Positions 17,201 through 20,019 of a DNA stretch of 20,019 nt are shown here, piece by piece. Source of the DNA: Thalassiosira profunda (lineage: Eukaryota; Bacillariophyta; Thalassiosirophyceae; Thalassiosirales; Thalassiosiraceae). Each line of letters starts with the position of its first letter. The first letter of the stretch is position 1. The notes beneath the pieces are model-generated. The model was not told the origin of the DNA and ran no database searches. It saw only the letters and a program-made list of their open reading frames with translations. The position numbers and the translations under genes are program-made. The stretch lies in NCBI GenBank assembly GCA_036939355.1, contig JALLAP010000093.1, forward strand, positions 1 to 20,019, written 5' to 3'.

Positions 17201-17489
17201 CCTGGCCCTTGCCAAGGTTCCCAAAGCCCCACCCGTTGCCGTTCCCCTGGTTCCCCAGCTCGTCGCTCCCGGCGGCGACGATCTCCTTTCCGGCGTTGCC
17301 GAAGCCCCACCCGTTCCCCTGGTCGTCGCCGGTGACCACCTCCGGCGACCACCCCTTGTTCTTGTTTTTGTTTTTGTTCTTCTTCTTGTTGTTGTTGCCG
17401 AGCTGCCGCAGGCGGTGCGGGCGGCCGACGCGTCCTTCGGCGGGGAGGGGGCCGAGGAGGGCCGCGAGGGCGAGGAGGGCGACCTTCAT
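14291..17489 (-). CDS. Secreted Ser/Pro/Thr-repeat protein with cadherin-like and cystine-rich modules (2 exons)
   Basis: Exons are 17142-17489 and 14291-17050, with a 91-bp phase 0 intron; the product is 1,035 residues. A signal peptide (MKVALLALAALLGPLPAEG) is followed by a Lys/Asn stretch (KKKNKNKNKNK) and two GNGWGFGN repeats. Residues about 185-790 are mucin-like tandem repeats rich in Ser, Pro and Thr, likely heavily O-glycosylated or phosphorylated. A cadherin-like (tandem-95 type) module follows at about 794-887 (DTPVVIRILDNDNG, VTFTPNEGFLGQD). A cysteine module near 904-937 has C-x6-C-x6-CC-x4-C-x10-C spacing, like a small cystine knot. The tail carries SALEDGFSFSLSMANTEFM, then Ser/Gly/Lys repeats (KSGSSKSGK) like those of silica-associated diatom proteins. 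A wall or extracellular matrix role is inferred. It is divergent from the Nudix gene. Confidence 0.85.
15280..15610 (-). repeat. About 60-base tandem repeats encoding PSESPSDAPSTS units
   Basis: Degenerate units of about 20 residues (SQPSESPSDAPSTSSAPS-like) recur about five times within the secreted protein gene, partly interrupted near 15400-15460 by SSPS-type sequence. Confidence 0.75.
15768..16019 (-). repeat. 84-base tandem repeats, three copies
   Basis: Units begin at 15768, 15852 and 15936 on the plus strand, exactly 84 bases apart, and encode 28-residue units around MPTVTASLKPSASSAP. The first two are nearly identical at the DNA level, so this expansion is recent compared with the surrounding repeats; the third is more diverged at its far end. 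Confidence 0.9.
16340..16828 (-). repeat. 39-base tandem repeats encoding xxPSxSPTASPTT
   Basis: About a dozen 13-residue units (for example KQPSVSPTASPTT and KSPSESPSASPTT) run in register, broken once by a 21-residue unit (16415-16477). The first two positions of each unit alternate between acidic (AD, GE, SD) and basic (KQ, KS, KT, KE, KA) pairs. Confidence 0.9.
17100..17127. promoter_or_regulatory. Three TGTGCACA palindromes in the intron of the repetitive secreted protein gene
   Basis: TGTGCACA occurs at 17100-17107, 17109-17116 and 17120-17127, about one helical turn apart, all within the 91-bp intron. The element at 17112-17126 (GCACATCTTGTGCAC) fits the consensus also seen at 12897 and 18997. 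It could be an intronic enhancer or a splicing signal; nothing here proves function. Confidence 0.4.
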
Positions 17490-18100
17490 GGCTGGGAGAG
17501 TTGCAATTGCAAGCTGCGAGAGAGGAAGAGTGTGTGCTTGCTGTCGGTCGTCCCCAACGAAAGTGAGCTTATGAGACTGTTCCCTGGGGCGCCGGCGCTG
17601 CGCAATGGCTGCAACCGCGCGGCCGCTGAGGGGGCGCAACGTGGCAAAGCACCGACTTTGCAGTGAACAAGCGAGTGTGAGGCCGAAACAGGTCGGAAGC
17701 AAGTCCTTTTCAGCGGTCGCGCGGGAGACGACTCACCTACCACTAAAGGACCCAGGTTTAGGACAAATTCCCGTATTAACTTTCGCGACGAGATCCATCA
17801 AACCGAGTCCTTAAGTGCACGTCTGACGCCACGTCACGCGAAAGGAGAGGAGGAAGACGATTTTGAGGGGTCGGAGTGTCGTTTCCCAAACTCAACGTCT
17901 CCCGACCCCTCCCGCCCGCCCACTCCCCGCAGTGCGCCACCCAGCAGGCCACCCAGAGGTCGGGCTATTATCACATCCGGCGTCGCCGTCACCGCCATTT
18001 CAGCACTGCAGCGGTCGTGGAGCCACCGGCCAGCCATCGGACGAGAGTCGACGGCGCTCCATCCGCGAGGTCCCACGATGCGTTGGGAGAGACCGCTGGA
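17490..18100. other. Divergent promoter region between the repetitive secreted protein and Nudix genes
   Basis: This 611-base stretch separates two start codons facing apart. Open frames run into it from both genes but have no in-frame ATG before the chosen starts. It contains a pair of CRE-like hexamers (17824-17836). I see no repeat, RNA gene or mobile element. Confidence 0.5.
17824..17836. promoter_or_regulatory. Paired CRE-like hexamers TGACGC and ACGTCA
   Basis: TGACGC (17824-17829) and ACGTCA (17831-17836) lie one base apart in a divergent promoter. The same hexamers are known as CO2/cAMP-responsive bZIP sites in a carbonic anhydrase promoter of Phaeodactylum tricornutum. The sites are short and may occur by chance. 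Confidence 0.3.
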
Positions 18101-18901
18101 ATGGTCGCCATGACCACCTCCGTCTCCCGCCGTCGCGTCCATCTCGCCCCGTTGCACCTGGCCGTCCTCGCGCTGATCTCCCTGTCCGCCTTGTTTTTGC
18201 TGGCCGGTCGCCTCGGAGCATCCTCCGACCCCAACACAACATGCCTCGCGTCCCGCGGAGCCTACAAAGGGACGATCTACACCAAGCCCTCCGAGACGAC
18301 GCGCAATCGATGCCTCGTGGAGTCGCCGTGGATGCGCCTCGCGCAGCACTCCGTCCGGATGCGCGACGGAACCGAAATCGACGATTGGCTGTGGATCGAT
18401 TATCACGATCGGATCAACGTCTTGGTGGAGGCCCCGCCTGCAACAAACCTGTCCAAAGAGAACGATGGCACGCAGCCAGAGGAGGCGTCGTTCCTCGTCC
18501 TCTCGCAAACCAAGTACGCCCTCGAAACCGCGAGCCTCGCAGTCGTCGGCGGCATCGTCGAGCCCCACGAGGATGCAGAAGCGGCGGGCCGGCGGGAGGT
18601 GGAAGAGGAGCTGGCCGTGCAGTGTGAAGAGTGGACGCCGCTGGGAAGGTTTCGGACCGACGTCAATAGGGGCATGGGGTGGGTGAACCCGTTCCTCGCC
18701 CGAGGATGCCAGTACACGACGGCCCAATCGAACGTTGATGAGGCAAATGCGGACGAGGTTGGAAAACGCGATACGGAGAAGCAGAAGATGCAAACGATGG
18801 GATTGTCCGAGGTGCGAAAGGCGGTGACGGAGGGTAAGTTTGTCGAAGTGCAGTGGTCGAACACGGTGGCGCTCGCCGTGCTCCGTTTGGTGAACGGTTG
18901 A
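18101..18901 (+). CDS. Membrane-anchored Nudix hydrolase
   Basis: Single exon of 266 residues from ATG 18101, the first in-frame ATG. A second Met (18110) follows closely. A hydrophobic segment near residues 15-38 (LHLAVLALISLSALFLLAG) is a likely signal anchor. The Nudix box starts GIVEPHEDAEAAGRREV and continues EEELAV, fitting G-x5-E-x7-R-E-U-x-E-E-x-G-U except that the last Gly is Ala; the Arg and the catalytic and metal-binding Glu residues are present. This places it with ADP-ribose and related nucleoside diphosphate hydrolases; the substrate cannot be told. The anchor would put the catalytic domain in the secretory pathway lumen or outside the cell, unless it is an organelle-targeting sequence. 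It shares a divergent promoter with the repetitive secreted protein gene. Confidence 0.88.
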   Translation: MVAMTTSVSRRRVHLAPLHLAVLALISLSALFLLAGRLGASSDPNTTCLASRGAYKGTIYTKPSETTRNRCLVESPWMRLAQHSVRMRDGTEIDDWLWIDYHDRINVLVEAPPATNLSKENDGTQPEEASFLVLSQTKYALETASLAVVGGIVEPHEDAEAAGRREVEEELAVQCEEWTPLGRFRTDVNRGMGWVNPFLARGCQYTTAQSNVDEANADEVGKRDTEKQKMQTMGLSEVRKAVTEGKFVEVQWSNTVALAVLRLVNG

Positions 18902-19551
18902 TCGACCGAGTCGGATGGGTTTTCTGATCGCCGCACGGCGGCGTGGTGGATCCCATTGGGGTAGGAAAGCGACGATCGGCTGACGTCGCAATTTGTGCAT
19001 ATCATGTGCACGGAAGATCATCTTTCCCGGGGATCATCCTCCTGGGCATTATTTGCAAAGGCCGGTCGTTGACCTGTTCGGCACTTCCCTCTAGAGATGG
19101 TAGAAAACATGCAACACATGACATCGAACTGAGACTTAAGGTGCAATTGGCGGAGAGTCGGCGCCATGCGATTCTAACCGTGATTTGGTAGGAGAGGCAG
19201 AGTAGGCATGTCTTTCGTACTATTTGCAAATGAATACACAGTGTATTACTTGTTTTGTTGTGAGCAATGAACAATAGGATCCCCACCGGGCTCTGTCCAT
19301 CACAGTGTGCCCATCAAACACACTGCCATTAGAGTGCCTACCTAAATGAACAGCGCGAAAGATGTGTCGGTACACAAAAGTCTTGAGACACTCCGGCAGT
19401 TGAGTGGGCAGGGTTCGGCGATTCCTTCCTGCGACATGGCGTTGAATCGCCTTTGCCACCACTTCCTCGGAGTGCCACGCGGTTTATCACAAACACACAG
19501 GCGAACACAAGCACAAGCCTGACATTGCCTCGGGGACAACAATTCTCAGCA
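18902..19551. other. Intergenic region before the last gene
   Basis: This 650-base region is lower in GC than the genes. It holds a TGACGT hexamer (18981-18986) and the GCATATCATGTGCAC element. Short open frames on both strands are not convincing. No RNA gene or mobile element is evident. Confidence 0.5.
18997..19011 (+). promoter_or_regulatory. GCAYATCWTGTGCAC element, intergenic copy
   Basis: GCATATCATGTGCAC lies 95 bp after the Nudix stop codon and about 540 bp before the last gene's start. It differs by one base from the copy at 12897-12911 and by two from 17112-17126. Confidence 0.35.
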
Positions 19552-20019
19552 ATGAAGATCGCCGCCACCGTCGCCGCCGCCTCCTTCGTCCTCGAGGCGG
19601 AATCTCGCCGCCGCGGGGATGGCAAGAGGGTGGTAAGTCTCGCTGGAGTGTGCGGGGGTCGCTGATGGTGCATCGTCTAACTTCTCGCTTACCCTCTCTC
19701 GCTCCATCGATATCCTCGCAGGCCCTCGTTGCCGAGGCCGCCTCCATCAAGTCCGGCAACGTTCGCAGCCAGATCCGCACCAAGAACAAGGAGGACGACG
19801 TCGACGCCGGCATCCTCGACGCAGCCGCGGCCATCGCCGACGAAGGGCCCGTCGACGTCGGCATCGTGTTGGACGCGCTCGAAGGAGACGATTCGATCTC
19901 GATCTCCGCTCTCGAAGACGGCGAGTCGATCTCGATCTCCCTGTCGATGGCCAGTGCATACAACACCGAGTTCTTTATGCTAGGCTCCAAAACTGGCAAG
20001 TCTGGTGCGAAGACCGGAA
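19552..20019 (+). CDS. Start of a secreted protein with the SALEDG/SLSMA/NTEF signature (partial, 2 exons seen)
   Basis: Exon 1 is 19552-19632 (27 codons) and encodes a likely signal peptide (MKIAATVAAASFVLEAES). An 89-bp GT-AG phase 0 intron (19633-19721) leads to exon 2, open to the window edge with no stop. Exon 2 encodes an acidic Ala/Asp-rich region, then two similar units (ALEGDDSISIS and ALEDGESISIS), then SLSMASAYNTEFFM and GSKTGKSGAKT. The SALEDG...SLSMA...NTEF...KxGKSG order also occurs at the C-terminus of the repetitive secreted protein at 14291-17489, so the two probably share a matrix or wall role. The end and any further domains lie outside the window. Confidence 0.75.

Noticed and set aside
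15207..17666. An 819-codon open frame on the plus strand opposite the repetitive secreted protein
   Set aside because: It is antisense to a spliced gene with a signal peptide and known modules. Its repeated LGASEGLSLG-like text is the reverse of the Ser/Pro/Thr codons, which rarely produce antisense stops.
17487..17702. An upstream extension of the repetitive secreted protein beyond MKVALLALA
   Set aside because: The frame is open to 17702 but begins at a TTG, and the signal peptide fits the ATG at 17489.

Overview
The window is eukaryotic nuclear DNA, most likely from a diatom or close stramenopile relative. Genes are dense, moderately GC-rich and sit on both strands. They are interrupted by short GT-AG introns of 64-100 bp with GTRAG donors, and every splice I propose restores one continuous reading frame except in one decayed gene. 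The protein types fit a diatom: a secreted protein with long Ser/Pro/Thr repeats and a cadherin-like module, a family of short Cys/His fingers joined to AP2, a SHAQKYF-class Myb, and a eukaryotic DUF501 protein. The lineage is inferred, not proven.

Layout: the 3' end of a probable prolyl 4-hydroxylase-like oxygenase (to 122); a four-exon secreted protein of unknown function (605-2891); a phosducin-like thioredoxin-fold protein (minus, 3072-3941). Divergent from the last is finger-AP2 gene A (4151-5505), followed in tandem by gene B (5853-8529), whose finger array is interrupted by a Myb domain. Then come a C2-domain protein (minus, 8709-10904), a DUF501 protein (11256-12344) and a decayed third finger-AP2 copy, C (minus, 12432-13895). 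A broken fragment of the phosducin-like gene lies beside C (14083-14177). The right end holds a 1,035-residue repetitive wall- or matrix-like secreted protein (minus, 14291-17489), a membrane-anchored Nudix hydrolase (18101-18901) and the start of a second secreted protein (19552 to the edge) that shares a C-terminal signature with the repetitive one.

The main story is a small family of putative transcription factors evolving by duplication and domain gain. A, B and C share one architecture, intron positions and promoter boxes. The phosducin-like fragment next to C shows that the duplicated block included the divergent promoter and the start of the neighbouring gene. B gained a Myb domain inside a finger; C lost reading frame and most of its AP2 domain. 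The second theme is two secreted proteins with a common SALEDG...SLSMA...NTEF signature, which may mark an undescribed family of wall or extracellular matrix proteins.
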